A DNA stretch of 64,000 nt from Bradyrhizobium diazoefficiens (GCF_018131015.1 NZ_JAFCJJ010000001.1:62001-126000), one strand, 5' to 3'; shown: positions 39,156 through 48,147, counted from the first letter of the stretch. A program made the numbers and translations. Notes: a model not told the origin generated them from the letters alone.

Positions 39156-39854
39156 TCAACCGAAGTAAGCGTGGTGGATCTGGTCGCGCGACAGCTCGCC
39201 GGGGCGGCCTTCGAGCGAGACGCGGCCCTCCTGAAAGCAGTAGAGGCGGTCGGCGGCCTTCATCGCCTGCGCGATGTCCTGCTCGACCAGCACGACGCTG
39301 GTGCCTTCCGCCTTGATCTGCGGCAGTGCGGCGTAGATGTCTGCGATCACGATCGGCGCAAGCCCGAGGCTGATCTCGTCGCACAGCAGCACGCGCGGAT
39401 TGGACATCAGCGCGCGCCCGATTGCGGCCATCTGCTGCTGGCCGCCCGACAGGATCGGCGCGGCCGAACTCCGCCGTTCCTTCAGCACCGGGAAAAGGCG
39501 ATAGACCCGATCGAGCGTCCACGGTCCGGCATGCTTGCTGGCCTGGCCGCCGATCAGGAGATTCTCCTCCACATTGAGCGAGGGAAACAGCCGCCGTCCT
39601 TCCGGCACCAGCGCGACGCCGAGCCTGACGATGTCGGCGGCACGCTTCGCCCCGATCGGGATGCCGTCGAGCAGCACGCTGTCCGCAGGTGAGGGGATGA
39701 GGCCGGCGATCGCCTTCAAAAGCGTCGACTTGCCGGCGCCGTTGGCGCCGATGATGGCGATGGTCTCGCCCGCATCGAGGCGGATATCGACGCCGTAAAG
39801 AGCCTGGAAGTCGCCATAGAAGGCCGTGAGCTGCTGCGTCGCGAGGAGCTGCAT
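39156..39854 (-). CDS. Branched-chain-type ABC ATPase (LivF family)
   Basis: A 232-residue ATP-hydrolysing subunit. Walker A is GANGAGKST (about residues 37-45), the ABC signature LSGGQQQM is at about 135-142 and Walker B is RVLLCDEISLGLAP. The length and LLATQQLTAFYGDFQALYGV opening match LivF. It starts 3 bp after the stop of the LivG-type gene and powers the same importer. Confidence 0.93.
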   Translation of the reverse strand: MQLLATQQLTAFYGDFQALYGVDIRLDAGETIAIIGANGAGKSTLLKAIAGLIPSPADSVLLDGIPIGAKRAADIVRLGVALVPEGRRLFPSLNVEENLLIGGQASKHAGPWTLDRVYRLFPVLKERRSSAAPILSGGQQQMAAIGRALMSNPRVLLCDEISLGLAPIVIADIYAALPQIKAEGTSVVLVEQDIAQAMKAADRLYCFQEGRVSLEGRPGELSRDQIHHAYFG

Positions 39855-39857
39855 GCC

Positions 39858-40583
39858 TCACGCCTCGATGCCGATATAGATCTGGCGCACGTCGCTCCGC
39901 GCCATCACCTCCTTCGGCGCGCCTTCCGCGATCTTGCGGCCGAAATTGAGCACGACGAGGCGGTCGATCACGGCAAGCAGCGCATGCACGACGTGCTCGA
40001 TCCACAGGATCGCGACGCCGGATTTGCGGATGTCGCGGATGGTGGTGACGAGCTCGGCGCATTCGCCCTCGGTGAGGCCGCCGGCGATCTCGTCGAGCAG
40101 CAGCAGGCGCGGGCCGCTTGCAAGCGCGCGGGCCATTTCTAGCCGCTTGCGCTCGAGCAGGGTGAGGGCGCCCGCGAGCGTGTTGGCGCGCTTGATGAGG
40201 CCGAGCTGGTCGAGAATTTCGCCGCAGGATTGCGTGGCCTCGCGCTCGCTTTTGCCGCGGCCGTGCACGGCGCCGACGAGCAGGTTTTCGAACACGGTGA
40301 GATTTTCGAACGGCTGCGGGATCTGGTGGGTGCGGCCGATGCCGGCGCGGCAGCGGCCCTGCGGCGGCACGCCGGCGAGGTCGCGCCCATCGAAACGAAT
40401 CCGCCCTGCGCTCGGCGACAGCCCGCCGGCGATCAGGTTGAACAGCGTGGTCTTGCCGGCGCCGTTCGGCCCGATGATGCCGACGGCCTCCGACGGCGCG
40501 ATCGTCAGGTCGAAATCGTCGGCGACGACGATCGCCCCAAAGCTCTTCCGGAGGCCGGCGATGTCGAGCAGCATTGTTTTCAT
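39858..40583 (-). CDS. Branched-chain-type ABC ATPase (LivG family)
   Basis: A 241-residue ATPase beginning MKTMLLDIAGLRKSFGAIVV. Walker A is GPNGAGKTT, signature LTLLERKRLEMARAL (a form typical of LivG, which lacks the usual LSGGQ spelling), and Walker B is LLLLDEIAGGL. A long in-frame extension before the ATG at 40583 overlaps the binding-protein gene and is not coding. It starts 11 bp after the binding-protein stop. Confidence 0.92.
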   Translation of the reverse strand: MKTMLLDIAGLRKSFGAIVVADDFDLTIAPSEAVGIIGPNGAGKTTLFNLIAGGLSPSAGRIRFDGRDLAGVPPQGRCRAGIGRTHQIPQPFENLTVFENLLVGAVHGRGKSEREATQSCGEILDQLGLIKRANTLAGALTLLERKRLEMARALASGPRLLLLDEIAGGLTEGECAELVTTIRDIRKSGVAILWIEHVVHALLAVIDRLVVLNFGRKIAEGAPKEVMARSDVRQIYIGIEA

Positions 40584-40594
40584 CGAGGCCGCAA

Positions 40595-41935
40595 TTAGGC
40601 GATCGGCTCCATCTTGCCGCCGACGGGAATGGCCGGCGCCGTCCGGTTGTCGGTGATGACGATGTCGTACTTGCCGTCCTTGTATCGCCACTGGCCGCCG
40701 ACCAGCGGCGTCTTGGCGACGTTCTTCGCGGCGAAGGGCGGCATTCCTGCGGCCCCCCACTGCACCTTGCCGACGACGGTGTCGAGATTGGTCGCCGCGA
40801 TGCTTGCGGCGAGCGCCTTGCCGTCGCGATCGGGCGCGCGCTTCAGGACGTCGACGGCGACCTCGAACAGCGCATGGACGAAGCCGATCGGCTGCGTCCA
40901 CTGCTTCTTGGTCGCGTTCTCATAGGCGCCGGCGAGGTCTTTTGCGCTCATGCCGGTGAGCGAGGATTTGAACGGATGGTTCGGCGTCCACCAGACTTCC
41001 GACGACAGATTGTGCCCGTCCTTGCCGAGCGCCTCGACCGCGACGGGAAACAGGATCGCCTTGCCGACGGAGGCGACCTTCGGCTTGAAACCCTGCTGCA
41101 GCGCCTGCTTCCAGAAGGTGGTGAAATCCGGCGGCAGCACCACTCCGGTGACGATCTCGCAACTGGCCGATTTGAACGCGCCGATCTGCGCCGAGAAATT
41201 GTCGGTCAGATTCTGGTAACGGCCGGGATCTGTGAGCTTGTAGCCGCCTTTCTCCAGCACCGGCGGGAAGCCGACGACCTTGTCGCCCCAGGCGTTGCCG
41301 TCGCCGTCATTGGGAAACAGCGCGCCGACCGATTTGTTGGTCGCAACCTCACTCCACATGTTGGTGAAGACGGCGATGACGTCCTCGAGACCCCAGAAGA
41401 AGTGATAGGTGTAGTTGAAGCCTTTCCATGCCGGCGGCCCGCCGCCGGGATTGGCTTGGCGGCCGATGAACCAGGGCTGCCACGGCGCCACCGTCGAGAT
41501 GCACGGCACCTCCTCGATCTCGCACTGGGTCGAGACCGGATTGGTGGTCTCCGGCGTCGACGCCACCAGCATGAGATCGACCTTGTCCTGGACGATCAGA
41601 TCCTTGGCGACCTCGGCGGCGCGGTTCGGATTGGACTGGCTGTCCTTCACCACCACCTCGACCGGCACCGTGGCGTTGCCGAGCTTGATGCCGGCTTTCG
41701 TCGCCTCCTTGAAATTGGCGAGGATGAAATTGTCGGCCTCGGCAAAGGCGGCGAGTGGTCCGGTGAGCGGCGAGACGTAGCCGAGCTTGATGGCGCGGGT
41801 CTGTGCGATCGCCGGAGACTTCAATCCGGCCGCGATCGCGGCGGTCGCGGCCGAGTATTTCAGGAGCGTGCGGCGGTCGATGGCAAGGCGGTCGATGGAA
41901 TGGCGATCAGTCAGACTGATCCTGCGGCGGGTCAT
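40595..41935 (-). CDS. ABC importer substrate-binding protein (branched-chain type)
   Basis: A 446-residue periplasmic binding protein of the LivK/amide-binding fold. It has a Tat-like export signal: DRRTLLKYSAATAAIAAGL precedes a cut near AIA-QTR (about residue 45). The mature start IKLGYVSPLTGPLAAFAEAD is the ligand-binding N-terminus of the family. GGGGAGG stands before the ATG at 41935. It is longer than most LivK proteins. It leads the importer operon and is divergent from iclR; the 135-bp gap between them holds paired palindromes at 41997-42030. An aromatic acid is the likely ligand (inference). Confidence 0.9.
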   Translation of the reverse strand: MTRRRISLTDRHSIDRLAIDRRTLLKYSAATAAIAAGLKSPAIAQTRAIKLGYVSPLTGPLAAFAEADNFILANFKEATKAGIKLGNATVPVEVVVKDSQSNPNRAAEVAKDLIVQDKVDLMLVASTPETTNPVSTQCEIEEVPCISTVAPWQPWFIGRQANPGGGPPAWKGFNYTYHFFWGLEDVIAVFTNMWSEVATNKSVGALFPNDGDGNAWGDKVVGFPPVLEKGGYKLTDPGRYQNLTDNFSAQIGAFKSASCEIVTGVVLPPDFTTFWKQALQQGFKPKVASVGKAILFPVAVEALGKDGHNLSSEVWWTPNHPFKSSLTGMSAKDLAGAYENATKKQWTQPIGFVHALFEVAVDVLKRAPDRDGKALAASIAATNLDTVVGKVQWGAAGMPPFAAKNVAKTPLVGGQWRYKDGKYDIVITDNRTAPAIPVGGKMEPIA

Positions 41936-41996
41936 CTGCGCGTCCTCCCCTCTGGATGCGCCGGATTTCTCGGCGTGATTTGACACACCGGCCGGC

Positions 41997-42030
41997 GTTC
42001 GATATTCGAACATAAGTTCGTAATTCGACC
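41997..42030. promoter_or_regulatory. Double palindromic operator between the importer and iclR
   Basis: GTTCGATATTCGAAC (41997-42011) is a perfect inverted repeat around a 3-bp centre. After 4 bp comes GTTCGTAATTCGACC (42016-42030), a degenerate copy. Centres are 19 bp apart. The same layout recurs at 43005-43038. Confidence 0.75.
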
Positions 42031-42070
42031 AGTGTCGATCAGCGCCCAAACGGAGTCAACAGGCCGCCGC

Positions 42071-42943
42071 ATGACGCAAGCTCCAGGGCGCAACAAGCCA
42101 GGTCCCGGACAACGCAAGAGCGAGTCCGGGCATCGCAAGAGCGAGCCTGGACATCGCAACGGCGAGCCTGGGCATCGCAAGGGCGAGCCTGACGATAAGG
42201 AATTCATGGCAACGCTCGCCAAGGGACTGGCGGTGCTCGGCGCATTCGGCCGCGCGCGCCCGACCATGACACTGTCTGAAGCAGCTCACGTCGCCGACCT
42301 CTCGCGCGCCACTGCACGCCGGGTGCTGCGCACGCTGACCCGGCTCGGCTATGTCGAGCAGGACGGCCGCAGCTTCGCGTTGTCGCCGCAGATCCTGGAT
42401 CTCGGCTTTGCCTATCTGTCGACGCAGAGCTGGATCGATCGCGCGCTGCCCTTGATGCGCGAGCTCAGCGAGCGGCTCGGCGAATCCTGCTCGGCCGCGA
42501 TCCTGCAGGGCAACGACATCGTCTATGTCGCGCGCGTGCCGGCGCGGCACATCATGTCGGCCGCGCTCTCGGTCGGAAGCCGGCTGCCGGCGCTGCACAC
42601 GGCGCTCGGGCGCGTCCTGTTCGGCTGGCTCGACGAAGCCGAGATCTGGCGGCGGCTGAAATCGCAGCGCATCGAGGCCTACACCCCGCAAACCATCACC
42701 GATCTGCAGGCGCTGTTCGACCGCATCCGCGCCGACCGCGCGCAAAGATTTTCGATCGTCGACGAGGAGCTCGAGCGCGGCCTGCGCGCGCTCGCGGTCC
42801 CCGTGCTCGACCGCAACGGCCAGATCCTCGGCGCCATCAATTTGTCCACCCACGCGACGCGGACGACCCGCAACGAGATGCGCGAGCACTTCCTGCCCGA
42901 GCTCAACCGGATCAGCGAACAGATCGCGTCGATGACGATCTGA
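42071..42943 (+). CDS. IclR-family regulator (PcaR/PcaU/PobR-like)
   Basis: A 290-residue regulator from the ATG at 42071. Residues about 15-42 are a low-complexity basic/acidic stretch encoded by a 21-bp tandem repeat. The winged helix (about 46-105) reads LAKGLAVLGAFGRARPTMTLSEAAHVADLSRATARRVLRTL, and the IclR effector domain fills the rest. The family includes activators of protocatechuate and hydroxybenzoate genes. A GTG at 42032 would lie in the operator region. An ATG at 42206 has a better AAGGA site and would drop the repeat, so the start is open. It most likely binds the paired palindromes on both sides. Confidence 0.88.
   Translation: MTQAPGRNKPGPGQRKSESGHRKSEPGHRNGEPGHRKGEPDDKEFMATLAKGLAVLGAFGRARPTMTLSEAAHVADLSRATARRVLRTLTRLGYVEQDGRSFALSPQILDLGFAYLSTQSWIDRALPLMRELSERLGESCSAAILQGNDIVYVARVPARHIMSAALSVGSRLPALHTALGRVLFGWLDEAEIWRRLKSQRIEAYTPQTITDLQALFDRIRADRAQRFSIVDEELERGLRALAVPVLDRNGQILGAINLSTHATRTTRNEMREHFLPELNRISEQIASMTI
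42113..42196 (+). repeat. Four tandem 21-bp repeats in the iclR 5' region
   Basis: Units begin at 42113, 42134, 42155 and 42176 and follow CGCAAGAGCGAGCCTGGACA-like sequence, encoding RKSESGH, RKSEPGH, RNGEPGH and RKGEPDD. The units are near-identical and in frame, so copy number could change without frameshift. Confidence 0.9.
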
Positions 42944-43004
42944 GGCTGCGCGCCCGCGGGCGACCCTTGCCAATCGGCAGGGGCGGCCGTAACCTCGCCA
43001 TCAA

Positions 43005-43038
43005 GTTCGAAATACGGACACTAGTTCGATTATCGAAC
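43005..43038 (+). promoter_or_regulatory. Double palindromic operator upstream of the HpaB-family gene
   Basis: GTTCGAAATACGGAC (43005-43019) and, after 4 bp, GTTCGATTATCGAAC (43024-43038), the second a perfect inverted repeat. It ends 25 bp before the hydroxylase start and has the same spacing as the site at 41997-42030. Confidence 0.75.
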
Positions 43039-43063
43039 AAAAAGGGGAGAGGGAGGTCGCGCG

Positions 43064-44653
43064 ATGGCAGACAAGGCGCAAGGCGTGGGGTCAATTCCCC
43101 CGGAGCACACCGGCAACGTCAAAGTCACGCGTCCGCAAACCGGTGCGGAATACCTGGACTCCCTGCGCGACGATCGCACCGTCTACATCTATGGCGAGCG
43201 GGTGAAGGACGTCACCACGCACCCCGCCTTCCGCAACACCGCGCGCATGGTCGCCCGTCTCTACGACGCGCTTCACGACGACAAGCGCAAGGACAGGCTC
43301 TTGCTGCCGACCGACACCGGCAATGGCGGCATGACGCACGCCTTCTTCAAGGCGCCGAAGACGATGGACGATCTGCTCAAGGGCCGCAGCGCCATCGCCG
43401 AGTGGGCGAAGATCACCTATGGCTGGATGGGCCGGGCGCCCGACTACAAGGCCGCGTTCCTCGCAACCCTCGGCGCCAACTCCGACTTCTATGATCCGTA
43501 TCAGGAGAACGCAAAACGCTGGTACAGGTTCAGCCAGGAGCGCGTGCCCTTCATCAACCACGCCATCATCCATCCGCCGGTCGATCGCGATCGTCCGCCG
43601 AACGAGGTCGCCGACGTCTGCTGCCATGTCGAGAAGGAGACCGATGCCGGCCTGATCGTCTCCGGCGCCAAGGTGGTGGCGACGGGATCGGTGCTGACCA
43701 ACTACACCTTCGTCGCCCATCACGGCCTGATCCCGCTGCAGGACAAGAAGTTCGCGACCGTGTTCATGGTGCCGACCAATGCGCCCGGCGTGAAATTCAT
43801 CTGCCGCACCTCCTACGAGATGAGCGCGAGCGTGATGGGCAGCCCCTTCGACTATCCGATCTCGAGCCGCCTCGACGAGAACGACGCCGTCTTCATCATG
43901 GACAAGGTGCTGGTGCCCTGGGAGAACGTCTTCGTCTACGGCGACATCGAGAAGGCCAACAACTTCTTCCCGCGCACCGGCTTCCTGCCGCGCTTCGTCG
44001 TGCATGGCTGCACGCGTCTCGCCGTCAAGCTCGATTTCATCAGCGGGCTCTTGCTGAAGGCGACGGAAGCCGCCGGCACCAAGGACTATCGCGGCGTGCA
44101 GGCCAATGTCGGCGAGGTGATCGCCTGGCGAAACCTGTTCTGGAGCCTGTCGGACGCCATGGTGCGCGATCCCAAGCCGTGGATCGGCGATTACGTGCTG
44201 CCGAACATGGATCCCGGCAACGCCTACCAGATCATCGCCACCATGGCCTACACCAAGGTGAAGTACCTGATCGAGCAGACCGTCGCCTCCGGCCTGATCT
44301 ATCTCAACAGCCATTCCAGCGACTTCAGGAACGACGAGATTCGGCCCTATCTCGATCGGTACTTGCGCGGCTCCAACGGCTACAAGGCCGAGGAGCGCGT
44401 GAAGCTGTTGAAGCTGCTGTGGGACTGCGTCGGCAGCGAGTTCGGCGGACGCCACGAGCTCTACGAGATCAACTATGGCGGCTCGACGGAAGAAATCCGC
44501 CGCTACTGCCTGTTCGGTGCCCAGGCATCCGGCAATGCCGACCGCTTCAAGGGCTTTGCCGAGGACTGCATGGCCGAATACGACCTCGACGGCTGGAAGG
44601 TGCCCGATCTCACCGACCCCGGCGAGCTCAGCTATCACATGCTGCGGAAGTGA
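43064..44653 (+). CDS. HpaB-family FADH2-dependent aromatic hydroxylase
   Basis: A 529-residue oxygenase of the 4-hydroxyphenylacetate 3-hydroxylase large-subunit family, which uses reduced flavin to ortho-hydroxylate phenols. Family segments include [39 protein letters not shown] and [23 protein letters not shown] lies 8 bp before the ATG at 43064. No flavin reductase (HpaC) is in the window, so it must use one encoded elsewhere. Paired palindromes upstream match those by the importer, indicating IclR control of uptake and hydroxylation together. Related enzymes act on chlorophenols or 4-nitrophenol, so the substrate is open. Confidence 0.9.
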   Translation: MADKAQGVGSIPPEHTGNVKVTRPQTGAEYLDSLRDDRTVYIYGERVKDVTTHPAFRNTARMVARLYDALHDDKRKDRLLLPTDTGNGGMTHAFFKAPKTMDDLLKGRSAIAEWAKITYGWMGRAPDYKAAFLATLGANSDFYDPYQENAKRWYRFSQERVPFINHAIIHPPVDRDRPPNEVADVCCHVEKETDAGLIVSGAKVVATGSVLTNYTFVAHHGLIPLQDKKFATVFMVPTNAPGVKFICRTSYEMSASVMGSPFDYPISSRLDENDAVFIMDKVLVPWENVFVYGDIEKANNFFPRTGFLPRFVVHGCTRLAVKLDFISGLLLKATEAAGTKDYRGVQANVGEVIAWRNLFWSLSDAMVRDPKPWIGDYVLPNMDPGNAYQIIATMAYTKVKYLIEQTVASGLIYLNSHSSDFRNDEIRPYLDRYLRGSNGYKAEERVKLLKLLWDCVGSEFGGRHELYEINYGGSTEEIRRYCLFGAQASGNADRFKGFAEDCMAEYDLDGWKVPDLTDPGELSYHMLRK

Positions 44654-44749
44654 GGCCGGGCGACCGATTTGAATCTCGACGAGGCCTTGGCAGGGCAGCG
44701 CAAATCCGTTAGTGGTCTGCCCCCTTCAAATCACCTCGCAGAGTGGTTC

Positions 44750-46079
44750 ATGTCGAGCGCCTCGCCCGCCGTCTCGATCGGCATTGATTTTGGAACCAGC
44801 AATACCGTCGTCGCACTCGCGACCGACGATCGCCATGTCGAGGCCATCCGCTTCGAGCACGGCGGAGCGCGGCACAGCGTCTATGTCTCGGCCCTGTGCT
44901 TCTGGGAGGACCGGCCGGGCGCCGGCGCGCAGGCCGAGGGCGGGCCGTGGGCGATCGAGCAGTTCCTCGAAGGCCGCCACGTCTACCGCTTCCTGCAGTC
45001 GTTCAAGACCTTTGCCGCCAGCTCCAGCTTCAACACCACCCAGGTGTTCCGGCAGCGCTATAAGTTCGAGGACATCCTGGCGGCATTCCTGCGCACGCTG
45101 GCGCGCCATGGCGGCGTTCGCTTCGGCTTCGAGGCGTCCACCATCACCGTCGGGCGCCCCGTGCGCTTCGCCGGCGGCAATCCCGACGAGGCGCTGGCGA
45201 TGCAGCGCTATCGCGACGCGTTCGAACGCGTCGGCGCCGGTCACGCGCGCTATGTCTACGAGCCCGTCGGCGCCGCGTTCTCCTTCGCCCGCCGGCTGGA
45301 GCGCGATGCCACCGTGCTGGTTGCCGATTTCGGCGGCGGCACCAGCGATTTTTCGGTGATGCGCTTTTCGCGGTCCGGCGGGCATCTGCGCGCCGAGCCG
45401 CTCGGGCACGCCGGCATCGGCATTGCCGGCGACACCTTCGACTACCGCATCGTCGACCACGTCGTCTCGCCGCGGCTCGGCAAGGGTTCGAGCTTCCGCT
45501 CCTTCGACAAGGTGCTGCCGGTGCCGAGCGGCCACCACCAATCTCGCACGCTGGCATCAGCTCGCGATGATGAAGAGCAACGGCGATCTGCGTGAGCTTC
45601 GTGAGCTCGCGCGTTCCGCGCTGAAGCCAAAGCTGCTTGAGGATTTCATCACCATCGTCGACCTCGATCTCGGCTTCTCGCTCTACCGCGCGGTGTCCGA
45701 CGCCAAGGTCGCGCTGTCGGGCCAGGAGCAGGTCGACTTCCGCTTCAAGGGCGGCGGGGTGGACATCGGCGCGGCCTTCACGCGGAAGAATTTTGAATCC
45801 TGGATCGCCGACGACATCGCCCGGCTGGGCGCGACCGTCGACAAGGTGCTGGCCGAGGCGGGTGTTGCCGCGCGCGAGATCGAAAAGGTGTTCCTGACCG
45901 GCGGCACGTCCTTCGTGCCCGCGGTGCGAAAACTGTTTGCCGAGCGGTTCGGCAACGAGCGCCTGATGTCGGGCGACCAGTTCGAATCGATCGCCTACGG
46001 CCTCGCACTGATCGGGCACAGCCCGGACCCCGACCGCTGGACCGCCGGCGGCGGGCTCGAGGCGGGGGCTGCGGCGTAG
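44750..46079 (+). pseudogene. Hsp70/YegD-family ATPase, interrupted by a frameshift
   Basis: The first part (44750 to about 45538) has the Hsp70 phosphate-1 motif GIDFGTSNTVVAL and phosphate-2 motif LVADFGGGTSDFS. The second part, in another frame, resumes with NLARWHQLAMMKSNGDLREL and has the adenosine motif VFLTGGTSFVPAVRKLF, ending at 46079. The two frames join at CACCACC (45533-45539), where one base appears added or two lost. In frame 1 translation would run off into unrelated residues and stop at 45595. If intact the protein would be about 440 residues, the size of YegD-type Hsp70 proteins, which lack the peptide-binding domain. A sequencing error is possible, since both halves look otherwise healthy. 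Confidence 0.8.
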
Positions 46080-46100
46080 GCGCGCGCTGCCAACTCCAGC

Positions 46101-46227
46101 GTCGTCCTGGCGAAAGCCAGGACCCATACCGCGGAATCTCTCGATTGCGTTTGGGATCAGTCCCGAGCGACCGGTCTTCGCCAAACTAAGTCTTGGGATA
46201 ATGGGTCCTGGCCTTCGCCAGGACGAC
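46101..46227. repeat. Dispersed inverted-repeat element
   Basis: GTCGTCCTGGCGAAAGCCAG (from 46101) and CTGGCCTTCGCCAGGACGAC (to 46227) form an imperfect 127-bp palindrome with a unique centre. It sits in the 198-bp gap after the Hsp70 gene; the rest of the gap holds nothing I can name. Elements of this type recur between Bradyrhizobium genes. Confidence 0.8.
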
Positions 46228-46277
46228 AGCTAGGGCGACGCGCCGACTCCACGTCACACACGCACCGGCGGGGTCCG

Positions 46278-46721
46278 CTACTGGTTGATCTCCGGCTCGA
46301 CCAGCCGCGCCAGATTGCGCAGCGATTCCTGCCAGCCGAGATAGCAGGCCTCGGCCGGGATCACGTCGGGGATGCCGGCCTGCGTGATGTCCACCTCGGT
46401 GCCGACGGAGACCTTCTTCAACACGATCGTCACCTGGATCTCGCCGGGCAGGTTGGGGTCGTCGAACCTGTCAGTGTAGCGCAGCCGCTCGCCGGGGACG
46501 AGTTCGAGATATTCGCCGCCGAAGGAATGGCTGTGGCCGGTCGTGAAGTTGCGGAACGACATATTGAAGGTGCCGCCGACCTTCGGCTCGAGGTGATGGA
46601 CGGTGCAGGTGAAGCCGTTGGGCGGAAGCCACTTTGCAAGTGCATCCGCCTCCAGGAAGGCGCGATAGACCTTCTCCGGGCTGGTGGAGAGAACGCGGTG
46701 CAGGCGGACAGTGCTGGGCAT
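46278..46721 (-). CDS. AHSA1/SRPBCC-family protein
   Basis: A 147-residue helix-grip protein. The sequence opens with VRLHRVLSTSPEKVYRAFLEADALAKWLPPNGF and includes VGGTFNMSFRNFTTGHSHSFGGEYLELVPGERLRYTDRF, both classic for the AHSA1 (activator of Hsp90 ATPase homologue) group. Such proteins bind hydrophobic ligands or act with cognate regulators. The ATG at 46721 has an AGAGGA site. An upstream in-frame stretch rich in arginine is not coding. It converges on the Hsp70-family pseudogene. Confidence 0.87.
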   Translation of the reverse strand: MPSTVRLHRVLSTSPEKVYRAFLEADALAKWLPPNGFTCTVHHLEPKVGGTFNMSFRNFTTGHSHSFGGEYLELVPGERLRYTDRFDDPNLPGEIQVTIVLKKVSVGTEVDITQAGIPDVIPAEACYLGWQESLRNLARLVEPEINQ

Positions 46722-46830
46722 GCTTGGTGATCCTCTGGAACAATTGGGCGACGCTGGCGTCTGTGGCCCATTCATGCACCGAGGACGAACCCGGGCCCTG
46801 CGATCCGACACCGCGTGCCGGAATTTTTCA

Positions 46831-47727
46831 TCAAGCCGCCGGTGACGGGCGCGTGGCGGCAACGATGCCCAGCGCCGTGCCGGGATTCATGGCATCGATC
46901 ATCGTCGTCGGAATGAGGATGGTCGCGCCACGCTCCTTGGTGGTTTCGTAGATGATGTTCATGGCGCGCAGCTGCAGGGCTGCCGGACTGCGGGCGTAGG
47001 TGTCGGCGGCCTCCACGAATTTCTGCGCGATCTCCTGTTCGGCCTGGCCGAGCAGCACGCGCGCCAGCCGCTCGCGCTCGGCCTGCGCCTGCCGGCTCAT
47101 CGCGTCCTGCAATCCGGGCGGCACGCCGATGTCCTTGATCTCGACCGAGATTACGGACACGCCCCAATCGGCGGTCTTGCGCCCGATTTCGTCGCGCAGC
47201 AGCATGTCGCCCTGCTTGCGCTCGGCCAGCAGCGTCGACAGCAGCGACGATCCGACCATTTCGCGCAGCGAGGTCTGTGCGACCTGGGTGATGGCCTGGC
47301 GGTAGTTCGAAATCTCGAGCGCCGCGCGCTCGGGGTCATGGATCTGCCAGAACACGATCGCGTCGATATTCACCGGCACGGTGTCCTTGCTGAGCGCCTT
47401 TTCGGCGTTGATTTCCGTGGTCTGGATGCGTTGATCGAGCCAGGAGGCCACCTCGTCGACGAACGGCACGATCACGAACAGGCCGGGGCCGCGGATGGCG
47501 GACAGCTTGCCGAGGCGCAGGACGACCGCGCGCTCCCACTGGCCGGCAACCAGGATCGCCTGTGGAATCAGGAATGCGACGATCGCCAGGATCACGGCGA
47601 TCGCATAATCGGCTTGCGAATGCCTGTCGTAGCCGAGCCAGGCGCACAGGGCCGCAAAAGCGAAAACCACGGCGGCGAGCACCAAAGAGAGCCGGCTTCC
47701 GCCGCTTGCTTTGAAATAGCTGGACAT
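46831..47727 (-). CDS. SPFH/slipin-family membrane protein
   Basis: A 298-residue stomatin-like protein. Two hydrophobic helices (about residues 14-32 and 40-60) form a hairpin anchor, followed by an SPFH domain (VVLRLGKLSAIRGPGLFVIVPFVDEVASWLDQR) and a C-terminal coiled coil (RQAQAERERLARVLLGQAEQEIAQKFVEAADT). SPFH proteins form microdomain rings in the membrane and modulate proteases or channels. AAGGAG precedes the ATG. It follows the GntR regulator by 2 bp on the same strand and is surely co-transcribed with it. Confidence 0.9.
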   Translation of the reverse strand: MSSYFKASGGSRLSLVLAAVVFAFAALCAWLGYDRHSQADYAIAVILAIVAFLIPQAILVAGQWERAVVLRLGKLSAIRGPGLFVIVPFVDEVASWLDQRIQTTEINAEKALSKDTVPVNIDAIVFWQIHDPERAALEISNYRQAITQVAQTSLREMVGSSLLSTLLAERKQGDMLLRDEIGRKTADWGVSVISVEIKDIGVPPGLQDAMSRQAQAERERLARVLLGQAEQEIAQKFVEAADTYARSPAALQLRAMNIIYETTKERGATILIPTTMIDAMNPGTALGIVAATRPSPAA

Positions 47728-47729
47728 GA

Positions 47730-48119
47730 CTACTCCTTCTGTCTTGCGAGGGCCTTGATCCGATCTGCAAGCGCAACGGGGTCGATGCCCGCTGCGACAG
47801 CCGTAGCGAGGGTCTGTTTTGCCAGACCGTCGATCTGCTTAGCTTGTTCGCGCGCACCGATTGCGGGCGGGGGCTCGGCAACAAAGCTGCCGCGACCGCG
47901 AACCAGGGTGATGGCGCCCATGCGTTCGAGCTCGTCATAGGCGTGCCGGACCGTATTGAGGTCGATCTTCAAGGCAACCGCGACTTCGCGCATCGTCGGC
48001 ATCTGATCGCCGCGCGCCAGCACGCCCGCTCCGAGGCTGCGCAGGATCTGGTCCCGGAGCTGGATATAGATCGGAACGCCCGAATTTTCGAGGCGCAATG
48101 ATTCTAGTAGTGTATGCAT
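47730..48119 (-). CDS. GntR-family regulator, YtrA type
   Basis: A 129-residue repressor. The winged helix (about residues 15-82) contains QLRDQILRSLGAGVLARGDQMPTMREVAVALKIDLNTVRHAYDELERMGAI. The short C-terminal tail of about 45 residues and the absence of a ligand domain place it in the YtrA subgroup, which usually controls an adjacent membrane gene. The start codon lies inside two overlapping inverted repeats (48108-48147), so it should repress itself and the downstream SPFH gene. The trigger is unknown. Confidence 0.9.
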   Translation of the reverse strand: MHTLLESLRLENSGVPIYIQLRDQILRSLGAGVLARGDQMPTMREVAVALKIDLNTVRHAYDELERMGAITLVRGRGSFVAEPPPAIGAREQAKQIDGLAKQTLATAVAAGIDPVALADRIKALARQKE

Positions 48120-48147
48120 TGACTAGTACACTATATGTTAGGTACTA
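48108..48147 (-). promoter_or_regulatory. Overlapping inverted repeats at the GntR start
   Basis: TAGTGTA (48108-48114) pairs with TACACTA (48127-48133), and TAGTAC (48124-48129) pairs with GTACTA (48142-48147). Both have 12-bp spacers. They cover the GntR start codon and the bases upstream of it, as expected of an autoregulatory operator. Confidence 0.6.
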
